From positions 1 to 30,669 of IMG/VR virus record IMGVR_UViG_3300045110_000206: a DNA stretch of 30,669 nt; one strand, 5' to 3'. This document shows positions 1 to 8,422 of this stretch, one piece after another. The notes under the pieces are model-generated. The model did no database searches. It was not told the DNA's origin and saw nothing but the letters and a program-made list of their open reading frames with translations. Made by a program: the position numbers and the translations under genes. The stretch comes from a virus. Position 1 is the first letter of the stretch. Every line of letters begins with the position of its first letter.

Positions 1-116
1 TGCAATGCCTCGTCGCCGTGCAGATTGCTCGACATGATCGCGCGGGTCAGCCGCGACGTGAGATCGGGCTGCATGCCGCTGCCGGGCTGGTCTTGGATGG
101 TCAGGCTGAGTGTCAT
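1..116 (-). CDS. Phage structural protein, 5' end only
   Basis: An open frame starts at an ATG at 116 and runs off the left edge of the window. The 38 visible residues start MTLSLTIQDQPGSG and contain no recognisable domain. It is the next gene downstream of the putative distal tail protein in the minus-strand operon, so a baseplate or tail-associated protein is the likeliest role by position only. It is separated from the upstream gene by about 130 nt that carry a composite palindrome, which is unusual in an operon where most genes overlap. Confidence 0.55.
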   Translation of the reverse strand, partial: MTLSLTIQDQPGSGMQPDLTSRLTRAIMSSNLHGDEAL

Positions 117-151
117 ACTGTATCAACCATAGATGAGAAACCGCCGAACGA

Positions 152-238
152 AACCGCCGATAGCCGGACAGATGAACGCCGATAACGATTCATATGTTTC
201 ATTCCTATCGGCGTTCATCGCTTGTTCTATCGGCGGTT
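152..238 (+). repeat. 87-bp composite palindrome, copy 1
   Basis: Nested inverted repeat. Outer 12-nt arms are at 152-163 (AACCGCCGATAG) and 227-238 (its reverse complement). Inner 14-nt arms are at 171-184 (GATGAACGCCGATA) and 206-219 (perfect reverse complement), around a 21-nt A/T-richer centre. All four arms share the core CGCCGATA. A further half-copy of the outer arm lies just outside at about 139-150. The element fills most of the gap between two minus-strand genes. A second copy lies in the opposite orientation at 5462-5548 and matches at 80 of 87 positions. The design resembles REPIN or MITE elements or a multi-site protein-binding region; function unknown. Confidence 0.9.
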
Positions 239-249
239 CCTCGTCTGTC

Positions 250-1653
250 CTACTGCGGAATAAGGAATGGCGCACGCCGCGACAAGGCCAGCGTAAAGCT
301 GATCTGCGCTGCGGCGGTCGTATCCCACGGACGCCAGAGCGTGCCCTGCGTGGTCAGCCACAGCGCGGTCATCACAGCCTCTTTGCTGACCAGGTAGGCG
401 TCGCCGTTGATCGGCCACGGCTCATCGGTGCCGGTCGTCGCCTCGCGGCCGATGACCCCCGGCGCCACCTGGGTCAGACTCTGCGGGTCGTACACGATGC
501 TGAGCGGGCTGGTCGCAGATATGCCATTAAACGGGACGTAGGCCGTCGGATCACTTACGGATGCGACCACGCGCGCGTCGCTCGCGTTGTTCAGCGCGAT
601 GCACGCCACCACGTCGATATCGATCGTGCTGTTGAACCACTCCGTGATGATCATGACCTTGGTGGCCGGCGATGCCGGCGGCATATCAATAATGCCGAGA
701 AAGACCGGCTGCGGAATGCCGGCCGTTCCAAAGTAGGTATCGCTAATCGGGACGATCGGGCCAAGGATCGGCAGGCTATTCCGAAACAACACCGCCTGCA
801 TGGTGTCCGCGCCCGTCGGCGTGGCGTTGATCCGAATGGTCGCGAACACCGCCACCTGAAAGGCGTTGGCCGCAAACGGCGCGGAGAACGCCTTGTCGAG
901 CTGGAGCGACGCTGGCGGAGCCGACAGGCGCATGACGCTCCCGGCCGAGGCGTGCGCCGCCGCGTCAGCGGTGCTGGTGGCGGTGCCGGTGCCGCTCTTG
1001 GTCATCGTCTCGGCCTCGATCAGCTCGATCCGATTCTGCGGCGCGATCAGGAGATACCCCAGCTGAAACGCCAGCGCCGAGCGCTGGAGCGGGCCTGAGA
1101 GCGTCGCGACCATCGGCGTCAGATGGTCGACCGCGCCGGCCGCGAACGTCGCGGTCAGCACGCTCGGCATGCCTGCCGTGTTGGAGGTTGCGGTCTGCGT
1201 CGCGCCCTGAAACAGCGGGCCGCGCACGAACGACAGCGTAATGTTCTGGATGACATACTTACCGAAATGCTCATGCCAGATCGGCGGCAGCGTCAAACCG
1301 GCCGGCGCGCCAGGCGCACGCCCGCGCACGAGCGCGACCACGGGGCTGGTCAAGGTCGAGTCCTGCGCCACGGCGCGGATCGTCACGGCGCTGACCTTTT
1401 CGCCCTGCCACCAGCGAAAGGCCTGCTCCAGCAAGGTCTGAAGCTTGTCGGCGGCGGTGTAGGCTAAGGCGGCGGTCGTGCCCATGGCATGCACGGTGAT
1501 CGTGTCGGTCGCCACGTCATACGGCCCCTGACTGCCGAGCAGGCTCTCGCGGAGCGGCGCAATCGTCGGTGCGTAACTCACGAGCGCATAGCTGATATTG
1601 TCGGTCAGCTCCAGCGCGGTTGTCCCATCCGTGATTTCTAAGAAACTCAGCAT
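250..1653 (-). CDS. Putative distal tail (Dit-like) protein
   Basis: 467 aa, translated immediately after the tape measure gene (TGATG overlap at 1653-1655). In siphoviruses the gene directly downstream of the tape measure usually encodes the distal tail hub protein, and the length fits a Dit with an extra domain. The N-terminal half (about residues 1-150, including the KYVIQNITLSFVRGPLF stretch) would be the tail-tube-like part. The C-terminal part is rich in beta-prone, Thr/Ala-rich sequence such as would form a jelly-roll. I recognise no catalytic motif. The assignment rests on gene order and general composition. Confidence 0.5.
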   Translation of the reverse strand: MLSFLEITDGTTALELTDNISYALVSYAPTIAPLRESLLGSQGPYDVATDTITVHAMGTTAALAYTAADKLQTLLEQAFRWWQGEKVSAVTIRAVAQDSTLTSPVVALVRGRAPGAPAGLTLPPIWHEHFGKYVIQNITLSFVRGPLFQGATQTATSNTAGMPSVLTATFAAGAVDHLTPMVATLSGPLQRSALAFQLGYLLIAPQNRIELIEAETMTKSGTGTATSTADAAAHASAGSVMRLSAPPASLQLDKAFSAPFAANAFQVAVFATIRINATPTGADTMQAVLFRNSLPILGPIVPISDTYFGTAGIPQPVFLGIIDMPPASPATKVMIITEWFNSTIDIDVVACIALNNASDARVVASVSDPTAYVPFNGISATSPLSIVYDPQSLTQVAPGVIGREATTGTDEPWPINGDAYLVSKEAVMTALWLTTQGTLWRPWDTTAAAQISFTLALSRRAPFLIPQ

Positions 1654-4600
1654 CAGGCCGCCCCCACGCGCATACGTACGTCGGCTTGCCGACCCTCGGC
1701 CGCCAGCCCGGCCTGCACCCCCCGCGTGATGTCGGCGACGGTGAGCGACGACCCGCGCGCGTCGACGTTGATAATCGTCTGCGAACTAACCGCCCCCCCG
1801 CGCCCCAGAGAGCCCAGCTGCATCAGGCTTGGCATGGCGTTTCTGATCGCGCTGGTCGGCGTGACGTAGCTATTGGTCTCAGGCGTCACGATCTCCGGCC
1901 CCCGTTCGCCCACGACATAACTGTCCATCGCTTGCATCGAGCCGCCCGCAGCCTTGCCGCCGCTATCGCCGCCGCCCTGGTGGCGCGGGTTCTGATCCTC
2001 TTCCGTGCGCTGGCCGTGCGACTCGTAGTTCGTGGTCACGGTCGTCGTGATCTGCGTGGGGATGCGCTCCAGGCTCTCGATATAGTGATCGGCGTCCTGC
2101 TTGCCCTCGATAAAATTGTTGGTCTGGGTCGCGACATACTCTTTGGCGTAGTCATCCATCGCCTTCTGCGTATCCTGGGCCGACTGCTGCTCATCGCGCA
2201 GCTTGCCGATCAGGCCGTCGATCGAGCCGCCCGAATCTTTGGCGCTATCATCGATATGCTGCGCCATCCTGAGAAACGTGGTGGCGGTCGAGGACTCCTG
2301 TAGCCCGTACTCTTTTTCCAAGGCGGCGGTGATCTCGGCGGCCTTGTCTTTGGAGATGTTGCCCAATTGCGCTTGCGCCACGGTGTAGTCGATCAACATC
2401 TGGCCCAAATGCTGGGTCTGCGCCGCCTGCTGGCGCGCGTAGGACGATGCCGCCGCGCCCTCCTGGTCGGCGTAGGACTGATTGACCTGCGCGATCTGAT
2501 CGTCAATGCCCTGCTTTTGCTCTTTGGTCGTCGCGTCCTGTTTCTTTTTTTCCAGGTCAGCGATCTTCTGCGCGTGGTCGGCCGATCGCTGCTCGACGCC
2601 GGTTGCGAACTCGCTGTAGCTGGCGGCGTACTTCTGGACGGCATCCTGGCCATCCTGAAACGTCTTCTCGATCTTCTTGCCCAGGTCTTCGATGTCTTTG
2701 GCGGTGAGACTCGTCTGGCCGCTCAGATCCGACTCGGCCGACTGTAACTCGGTCGCGCGCTGGGTCGCGGTCATGGTGTGCGCGGTCTGCTCAATCAGCG
2801 CCTGACTGACCTTGTTGTAGGCGTCGGTCACTTGCACCAGACCATCACGGTGCGACTGGATGGTCTTCAGCTCGGCGTTGTACTGCTCCTCCGAGAGCTG
2901 TCCGGCCGCCATGCGCTTGCCTAAGCTCTCGACCTCGCCCTGAATCTGGTCGCGCAGCACCTGAATCGTCGCGGCGTACGGCTCTAAGGCTTTCTTGGCC
3001 TCGCCGGTCTGGGTGGCGTAGTCCTCGATCGCGAGCGTACTGGCCTCCCACCAGGGCTTGCTATTCAAGAGCTCCTGGGTGGCCGTCTGGACTTTGCCAA
3101 TGAAGTCGTTGTAGGCCAGCACCACCCCGCCGACCGCAACGGCGATCAGGGCGTAGGGGGCTAAGGCCGCCATAATCGCCGCCGCGTTGGCGTAGAACGC
3201 GGCGGCCTGGGCAGCCAGGGCCGGGATGCTTTCGTAGATCGCCGGGATCGCGCTCGCGGTCTGGACAAGCGCGTAGGCGACCAGGGCGGCGGTCACGCCC
3301 GTCAGCGCCGGGATGGCAATGGTCTGGGCGGTTCCAGCGATCTTGGCTAAGGCGGTCTCGCCCTTGATGGTCGCGTCGGCGTAGTCGGTGATCGCGTTGA
3401 TGCCCGTCGCCAGCACATTGACCAGCTTGGTCAGGATCGGCAGCATAGCCGTGCCGACCGTGATTTGAAACGCCTCCAGGCTGCCCATCATATTGTCGAC
3501 CGCGACGTTGAAGCCCTGCTGCTTCTTGGCGGCCTGGACAGCGGCCGAGCCGGCTTTGGCCATCTCCTCGGCCATGTGCTGATAGCCGTCGGCGCCGGCG
3601 TCGGCCAGCATGCCGGCGGTGCGGATGGCGTCCGCCCCAAAGGCGGCGTTCAAGGCCGCGCTCTTCTGGGCCGCGCTCATCCCCTTCAGGCTGTCTTGCA
3701 GGAGCTGCGCAGCCTTGTCCATCCCGATGAACGCGCCCTGGGCGTCGTAGAACTTGGACGTGCCCTCGGCGGTCAAGAGATTCAGGTTCTTGAAGGCCGC
3801 GGCCTGGCTGTCGGTGGTCGGTTGCAACCGGGTGAGGAAGGTCTTAAAGGATGTCCCGGCGTCGGCGGCGCTGCTAAACCCTGAACTGATCAGCGCCATC
3901 GATGTCACGGTCTCGCGAAACGAGAGCCCGGCGATGTCGGCCGACTTGCCACTGTTCGCGAGGCCCAGCGCAAGGTCGTCCACATCCACGGTCGAGGCGT
4001 TCGCGGCCTGCGACAAGAGGTTGACCGAATCCTTGAGGAACGCGGCTTTTTCGTCCGCGCTGGCTGCGCTATCCACCCAGACGCCGAGCTGCTTCGAGGC
4101 AATCTCAGCCGCCTGGGCGATTGACACTTCGCCAGCCGCCGCCAAATTCAGCACGTCGCGCAGGCCGCCGGCGGCGATCGTGGCCGGCTCGATCCCGCCT
4201 TTGGCCATCTCGATCGCGGCCTGCTGCACCTCGGCGGTCGAGACCGGCAGCTCGCGGCCCAGGGAGATGAACAGATCCTTGAACTGGTCGAGCGACTGAC
4301 CGCTTTCGTCCAGGGCGCTGCCGGTCACGCTGGCGAAGCGGTTCATGCCGCTCTCGAAGTCGCCACTGACATTGATGGTGTCGCCGACGAACTTGAGGAT
4401 CGCGCGCCCGGCCTGCTCGGCAGCGTTGGTCAGCAGCACACCGACTTGCCGCGCCGCGCCGACCGCGACTTGCTGCAAGCCGCTGAGGCCTTTGGCGCCG
4501 TCTGCAGCGTCATCACCAAGCTTATCCAGCGCCTTGCCCGCGCCGCCGGCGCTGTCGTCGAGCGCGTTGACGCCTGCTACGGCCGGCGCGGCGGCGCTGG

Positions 4601-4697
4601 CCAGCTTGGTCTCAGCCGCCGCGACTTGCCCCAGCGTATTGAGATAGGCGTCAGCGCCCTGCGCGACGAGATCGATTCCGACCTGTTCCAGAGCCAT
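1653..4697 (-). CDS. Tail tape measure protein
   Basis: 1014 aa, the longest gene of the tail module. It sets tail length and is threaded through the tail tube. Residues about 110-340 resemble the TP901/phage minor-tail core (SVTGSALDESGQ, then NSGKSADIAGLSFRETVTSM and later AGTSFKTFLTRL). About 440-530 is strongly hydrophobic with several membrane-type segments. About 550-760 is Gln/Lys/Glu/Ala-rich and coiled-coil-like. The C-terminus has a Gly-rich QGGGDSGGKAAGGS stretch followed by VVGERGPEIVTP, a motif often found at the end of tape measure proteins. The ATG at 4697 has a GAAGG upstream and overlaps the chaperone extension frame by 47 nt. Confidence 0.93.
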   Translation of the reverse strand: MALEQVGIDLVAQGADAYLNTLGQVAAAETKLASAAAPAVAGVNALDDSAGGAGKALDKLGDDAADGAKGLSGLQQVAVGAARQVGVLLTNAAEQAGRAILKFVGDTINVSGDFESGMNRFASVTGSALDESGQSLDQFKDLFISLGRELPVSTAEVQQAAIEMAKGGIEPATIAAGGLRDVLNLAAAGEVSIAQAAEIASKQLGVWVDSAASADEKAAFLKDSVNLLSQAANASTVDVDDLALGLANSGKSADIAGLSFRETVTSMALISSGFSSAADAGTSFKTFLTRLQPTTDSQAAAFKNLNLLTAEGTSKFYDAQGAFIGMDKAAQLLQDSLKGMSAAQKSAALNAAFGADAIRTAGMLADAGADGYQHMAEEMAKAGSAAVQAAKKQQGFNVAVDNMMGSLEAFQITVGTAMLPILTKLVNVLATGINAITDYADATIKGETALAKIAGTAQTIAIPALTGVTAALVAYALVQTASAIPAIYESIPALAAQAAAFYANAAAIMAALAPYALIAVAVGGVVLAYNDFIGKVQTATQELLNSKPWWEASTLAIEDYATQTGEAKKALEPYAATIQVLRDQIQGEVESLGKRMAAGQLSEEQYNAELKTIQSHRDGLVQVTDAYNKVSQALIEQTAHTMTATQRATELQSAESDLSGQTSLTAKDIEDLGKKIEKTFQDGQDAVQKYAASYSEFATGVEQRSADHAQKIADLEKKKQDATTKEQKQGIDDQIAQVNQSYADQEGAAASSYARQQAAQTQHLGQMLIDYTVAQAQLGNISKDKAAEITAALEKEYGLQESSTATTFLRMAQHIDDSAKDSGGSIDGLIGKLRDEQQSAQDTQKAMDDYAKEYVATQTNNFIEGKQDADHYIESLERIPTQITTTVTTNYESHGQRTEEDQNPRHQGGGDSGGKAAGGSMQAMDSYVVGERGPEIVTPETNSYVTPTSAIRNAMPSLMQLGSLGRGGAVSSQTIINVDARGSSLTVADITRGVQAGLAAEGRQADVRMRVGAA

Positions 4698-4869
4698 GGT
4701 GAGCCTTCAAACTTTGCGCGTAGTGGTCGACCGCCGCAAACCGCATCTCGATCCGGTACTCGGCGACAATCAGCGCCTGGCTATCGCTGTCTAAACTGTC
4801 AAATCGTTCCCACTCCACGCCGCGCCAGCGGGCGGCGCGCAGCAACTCGTAGTCAGCGCTAAAGCCCAT
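4651..4869 (-). CDS. Tail assembly chaperone, second (T) frame
   Basis: 72 codons counted from its first ATG at 4869; the frame is open further upstream and overlaps the end of the preceding chaperone gene in the +1 frame. It contains FSADYELLRAARWRGVEWERF and later YRIEMRFAAVDHY, a size and Trp/Tyr/Arg-rich composition like the T part of gpGT chaperones. No Shine-Dalgarno sequence precedes the ATG, which favours expression as a frameshift extension of the upstream gene. The fusion product would be about 265 aa. It ends 47 nt inside the tape measure gene. Independent initiation at 4869 remains possible. Confidence 0.6.
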   Translation of the reverse strand: MGFSADYELLRAARWRGVEWERFDSLDSDSQALIVAEYRIEMRFAAVDHYAQSLKAHHGSGTGRNRSRRAGR

Positions 4870-4885
4870 CGCGCCAGAAGGCGGG

Positions 4886-5449
4886 TCAAGCGATGGGCTG
4901 AAGAGCGGTTTCCCCTGGTAGGTCGGGTTGAAATCCGGCGATATGCGCTTGGATCGCCGCCTCCTGCGGAGAAGAGCGTTCGAAGATCGCTTTCAGCAGA
5001 TCCGTCCAATCGTCATCGCTGCCGACGCACACAAACGCGACATACACGTAGTGGTCGTCGAAGCCTGCGAGGTCGATCCCCTCGGCCGCCATATCCGCGC
5101 GCACACTGGCCACTGCGGCATGGTCGACCTCGCACACCACGCCGCGTCGGATGGCCAGCCGCTTCAGGCGCAGGCCGGTCTCCTCGTTGACCCGCGCGTT
5201 CCAGTCGCGCTTGAGATCCTGATAGATCGGGTGCGCATAATTCGGGATGGTCACACTGCCATCGCCATAATCGACCGTCGAGGTCGGCGGCTGCGGCTCT
5301 TCAAACCCTACCGCCTGCGTGACCTGACGGCGGGTCTCTTGCCGCAGCAGACTGCTCACTTTGCGAATCTGCACGCTGCGCCCGGTGTCCTGAAACGTGT
5401 GGTCGTACAGCACCTCGGGCGGCGGCGTGCGACCGTTCTTTTGGCTCAT
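4886..5449 (-). CDS. Tail assembly chaperone, first (G) frame
   Basis: 187 aa (MSQKNGRTPPPEV...). The ATG at 5449 has AGGAG a few bases upstream; a longer frame reaching 5506 would begin inside the palindromic repeat and is rejected. It lies between a putative major tail protein and the tape measure, the standard place for the tail assembly chaperone that coats the tape measure before tube polymerisation. The C-terminus (IAGFQPDLPGETALQPIA) overlaps an open +1 frame continuing as GKPLFSPSLDPPSGAMGF. Gene order is the main evidence; the sequence itself shows only a helical, acidic C-terminal half. Confidence 0.6.
   Translation of the reverse strand: MSQKNGRTPPPEVLYDHTFQDTGRSVQIRKVSSLLRQETRRQVTQAVGFEEPQPPTSTVDYGDGSVTIPNYAHPIYQDLKRDWNARVNEETGLRLKRLAIRRGVVCEVDHAAVASVRADMAAEGIDLAGFDDHYVYVAFVCVGSDDDWTDLLKAIFERSSPQEAAIQAHIAGFQPDLPGETALQPIA
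4909..4917 (-). other. Candidate +1 frameshift site GGG-G-AAA
   Basis: Near the end of the chaperone gene the zero-frame codons read CCA GGG GAA ACC. The four consecutive G (4915-4912) let a tRNA-Gly on GGG re-pair one base downstream on GGG, after which AAA CCG CTC is read in the frame that leads into the 72-codon downstream ORF. A +1 (or -2) shift is what the two frames require. The exact slip position is inferred. Confidence 0.4.
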
Positions 5450-5461
5450 GGAAACTCCTGT

Positions 5462-5548
5462 AACCGCCGATGGAACAAGCGATAAACGCCGATAGAAACG
5501 AAACACATGAATCTTTATCGGCGTGCATCTGTCCGGCTATCGGCGGTT
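5462..5548 (-). repeat. 87-bp composite palindrome, copy 2 (inverted)
   Basis: The reverse complement of this segment matches copy 1 at 152-238 at 80 of 87 positions with no gap. Outer arms AACCGCCGAT and ATCGGCGGTT are intact; the inner arms carry two mismatches. An additional outer half-arm, CTATCGGCGGTT, follows at about 5560-5571. It occupies the 5' untranslated gap just upstream of the chaperone gene, ending about 12 nt before its start codon. Confidence 0.9.
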
Positions 5549-5584
5549 CCCGTCTTCGGCTATCGGCGGTTTTGTTTCTTCTGC

Positions 5585-7135
5585 CTACAACACCGGTGAC
5601 TGCCCGATCAGGATAATGCCGTCGACCAGGCCGCCGCCCAGTCCGCTGATCGCGATGTTGTTGGCGGCGACCATGACATCCGGCACGCGCGGCACGGCCA
5701 GGCGGTTCGCGCGCCCGAAGGTCGGCAGATTGCCCGGCAACCGACTGGTGTTGTTCTCGCCCCACAGCGCGCCGCCCATCACGGTCGCAAACAGCGCAGC
5801 GGTCGGCCCGGTGCGGGTCGCGGCGATGTAGCCCGCCTCTGCGGTCGGCCAGACGATATCCTGGATCGCGGTCAGCGCCGCGCCCGGCAGTACCTGTTGC
5901 GTCCACGATGCGCCGCCGTCGAGCGTGTACCAGACCTTGCCGCTGGTGTCGAGCGTGCCCACCCAATACTCCAAGACGGTCTTGACCGCGACGGCGCTGT
6001 GCGCGCCGGTCACGCCCGCCGCCGTCGCCGCCCAGCTCACGCCGCGATTGGTCGACTTGATGATCGTGTTACTCGCGCCCACCGCCAGCAGCACACCGCC
6101 GCCGCCGTGGATGCGGTTGAGGTTGTTGGATGTCGTGCCGGCCGCCGACAGCACGCTGACGCCCGACAGGATGTCGGTTGACAGATAGATGTAGCCGCCA
6201 TCGGCCACGAAGTACACCCGCGAGGGGCTTTCCACGAACATATCGTTCGGCGTTTTGGCCGCGACAAAGCCGCTTGATACCTTTGTCCACGTCCCCGGCA
6301 CGCCGGTCATCTGATTGATCTGACTGACGTAGTAGGCGTTTTCGGTCTTCGAGACCACCACCAGATACTGACCGACGATGTCGATCGCCGTGACCAGACT
6401 GCCGATCGCCAGCCCGGTGATCGCGCTGGCGGCCCAGGTGCGCCCGCCGTTGGTGGTGTACTCGACCACGCCGTTCACCGCCGAGCTGCCGCCAGCGGTC
6501 TGCTGCAATTGGTAGATCCACTGCGTGCCGTCGTTGCCGGGGCCGCAGTCACTGCACTGCGCAAAGCCGCCGTACACGCCATCGACCACCTCGGTGGTCA
6601 CCTCCACCGACGCGACTTCGCCGATCGGGATGCCGCCCACACTGTAGACATCGCCCAGCCACGAGAACTGCACCGCCGCCGTGCTCTCATCACTGCCGTC
6701 AAACGGCGTGCGCCCGGCATAGGTCTTGTCGCTGCTGAGGCCGCGCGACAGTACATTCATGGTCAGCCAGCCGTTGAGCGGATCGGCCGGGTCGTTGCAC
6801 AGCCCCTCCGACTCGTAGATGTTGATCGGGCAGTTGAGCCGAAACTTGTACCACGGAATGCCGCCAAACTTCTGCTTGAAGGTGATCTCGGCGCTCGGAA
6901 TGTCCGGCGCGTCGATCGTGATGCCGGTCTGCTTGAACAGCCCGCGCACCTGCGGGTCGTTCACGTTGATCGCGTTGATGCCGCCGCGATCGGGCCGCGA
7001 GATGTCACCGACCATCAGATACTGTTCGTCCATGCCCGCAAACCGATACGGATTATTCGGAGCCGGGCCGCCGCGCTGGGTGAATGCTCTGATAAAATTC
7101 TGGGTTAAATTTTCGTTCGTCTGCGTCACTGGCAT
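5585..7135 (-). CDS. Putative major tail protein with Asp-box repeats
   Basis: 516 aa, preceded by a strong AAAGGAG Shine-Dalgarno. Residues about 1-185 could form the tail-tube or adaptor part. From about 225 there are Asp-box (BNR, S/T-x-D/N-x-G-x-T/S-W) motifs: YTTNGGRTW near 226, STNRGVSW near 362 and YTLDGGASW near 405, typical of sialidase or Ycf48-like beta-propellers. Position between connector-type genes and the tail chaperone suggests a major tail protein with an exposed propeller domain that may bind glycans on the host surface. A tail spike or a separate virion decoration protein is an alternative. Two Cys (QCSDCG) near 195 are unexplained. Confidence 0.55.
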   Translation of the reverse strand: MPVTQTNENLTQNFIRAFTQRGGPAPNNPYRFAGMDEQYLMVGDISRPDRGGINAINVNDPQVRGLFKQTGITIDAPDIPSAEITFKQKFGGIPWYKFRLNCPINIYESEGLCNDPADPLNGWLTMNVLSRGLSSDKTYAGRTPFDGSDESTAAVQFSWLGDVYSVGGIPIGEVASVEVTTEVVDGVYGGFAQCSDCGPGNDGTQWIYQLQQTAGGSSAVNGVVEYTTNGGRTWAASAITGLAIGSLVTAIDIVGQYLVVVSKTENAYYVSQINQMTGVPGTWTKVSSGFVAAKTPNDMFVESPSRVYFVADGGYIYLSTDILSGVSVLSAAGTTSNNLNRIHGGGGVLLAVGASNTIIKSTNRGVSWAATAAGVTGAHSAVAVKTVLEYWVGTLDTSGKVWYTLDGGASWTQQVLPGAALTAIQDIVWPTAEAGYIAATRTGPTAALFATVMGGALWGENNTSRLPGNLPTFGRANRLAVPRVPDVMVAANNIAISGLGGGLVDGIILIGQSPVL

Positions 7136-7147
7136 GTGCGTGCTCCT

Positions 7148-8422
7148 TTATGCTGCGTAGCCGCGCCGTAGGGTGGAGTCCTGGCTCATTTTCCAGGCCT
7201 GAATATGGCCCAGCCGCGTCCCGAAGGGGTTGTCCATGTCCTTCTGGCTGCGCTGGTAGCGCTCGGTCTCGGTGGCCTGCAAGGCCATGTCCATCTGCAA
7301 GTCGTGCAGTCGCTCATTGGTCTCGCGACAGGCCACGATCCGCCGCTTGACCTCCGCTGCGGCCAGCATGGTCACCACTTGCTGCCACTTCTTCGCCATC
7401 ACGCCGCGCTCTAAGGGGTAGCCGGCGAGATACCGCAGGACGACCCGATCGGGCTCGGCGTAGCAGTTGCAGGCGCTCATACCCGACCAGAGGCCGGTGC
7501 TGGCGTTGTAGACTGCCGCCGCTGGTGTGATCAGCCCCAGCGTGCGGTCGCGAATGCCGGCCCGCGCGATCACCTCCGCGAACGTGCCGGGGTCGGTCGA
7601 GCCAAACGCCGGCCCGACGCAGAAGCCCGCGCCCCAGCCGCCGCAGTCTGACGACTCATACTGCAAGGTGGCCTGGCAGGTCGTCACACTATTCCCGCCG
7701 CCGTCGGTCGTGCGCTGATAGACATCCAGGCTGGTCACGAAGTTGCCCGCGAGGGTCGCATCAAGCGCATTTAGCACGGGCGCTTCGTACAGGATGGGCC
7801 GCACCACCAACCAGCGCCGGCCGATGATCGTGACGTTGCCGCCGGCGATCGCCACCTGGATCGGCTCGATCCGCCAGCGATCGAACGTGCGCGTGTCGTC
7901 GAAGCGATCCGCTGCGCTGAAGTAGACCGCGATCTGGCTGATGTCGGTCACACTCGTCGGTAGCGTGATGGTAAAGGTGTCGTCCATGCCGCTTGAGAAT
8001 TGATCGGAGTACACCAGCGTGCCGCCGCCGCCCGTGGCGCTGCCGATCAAGGTCAGCTGCTCGATGCCCATCGCCTGAATATGAAACTCGGGCGACATGA
8101 CCGCCACGCGCCGCCCGGTCGCGTCCACGTCGCGGTAGCGCACCATGCTGGCGTCGCCCAGGCGCGGCCATTCAAGCGGATCGGTCTCGACATACTGCGG
8201 CGCCACGCGGTAGTGGAGATAGTCGAACAGCATCTGTTCGGCGCGCTCGATCGCGCGCCTGAGATCGTCCCTTCCGGCCGTGTCGCTGCCCTGCCAGCTA
8301 TACTCGCGGAGCAGCCCCGAGCACTTGGACTGGTCGACGATCGGGCCGCCGGCCAAACCCCAAAAGAGCCAGGGATTCAGGCCAATTTCTGCGCGCCAGA
8401 TGTCGAGCGGCAGGAGATTCAT
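7148..8422 (-). CDS. Virion structural protein, head-tail connector candidate
   Basis: 424 aa. The ATG at 8422 overlaps the preceding stop (ATGA); an alternative start at 8434 lacks that coupling. The N-terminus (MNLLPLDIWRAEIGLNPWLF) and the C-terminal third (a helical stretch with MAKKWQQVVTMLAAAEVKRR) flank a beta-rich centre with Gly-rich loops and many Cys. Helical adaptor proteins that attach the portal to the tail have comparable ends, but I do not recognise the family. It lies just upstream of the putative major tail protein. Confidence 0.4.
   Translation of the reverse strand: MNLLPLDIWRAEIGLNPWLFWGLAGGPIVDQSKCSGLLREYSWQGSDTAGRDDLRRAIERAEQMLFDYLHYRVAPQYVETDPLEWPRLGDASMVRYRDVDATGRRVAVMSPEFHIQAMGIEQLTLIGSATGGGGTLVYSDQFSSGMDDTFTITLPTSVTDISQIAVYFSAADRFDDTRTFDRWRIEPIQVAIAGGNVTIIGRRWLVVRPILYEAPVLNALDATLAGNFVTSLDVYQRTTDGGGNSVTTCQATLQYESSDCGGWGAGFCVGPAFGSTDPGTFAEVIARAGIRDRTLGLITPAAAVYNASTGLWSGMSACNCYAEPDRVVLRYLAGYPLERGVMAKKWQQVVTMLAAAEVKRRIVACRETNERLHDLQMDMALQATETERYQRSQKDMDNPFGTRLGHIQAWKMSQDSTLRRGYAA

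Noticed and set aside
152-238. CRISPR array
   Set aside because: Only two separated copies of the repeat exist, in opposite orientation, with no regular spacers or cas genes.
133-1098. 321-codon plus-strand frame and the similar frame at 5301-5966 whose peptides both contain ADxDSxVSFLSAFIACSIGG
   Set aside because: The shared peptide is just a translation of the 87-bp palindrome in its two orientations. The rest is antisense to real genes.
5450-5506. Longer N-terminus (MFRFYRRLSLVPSAVTGVS) for the chaperone gene
   Set aside because: It would be translated from inside the palindromic repeat without a ribosome site; ATG at 5449 has AGGAG.
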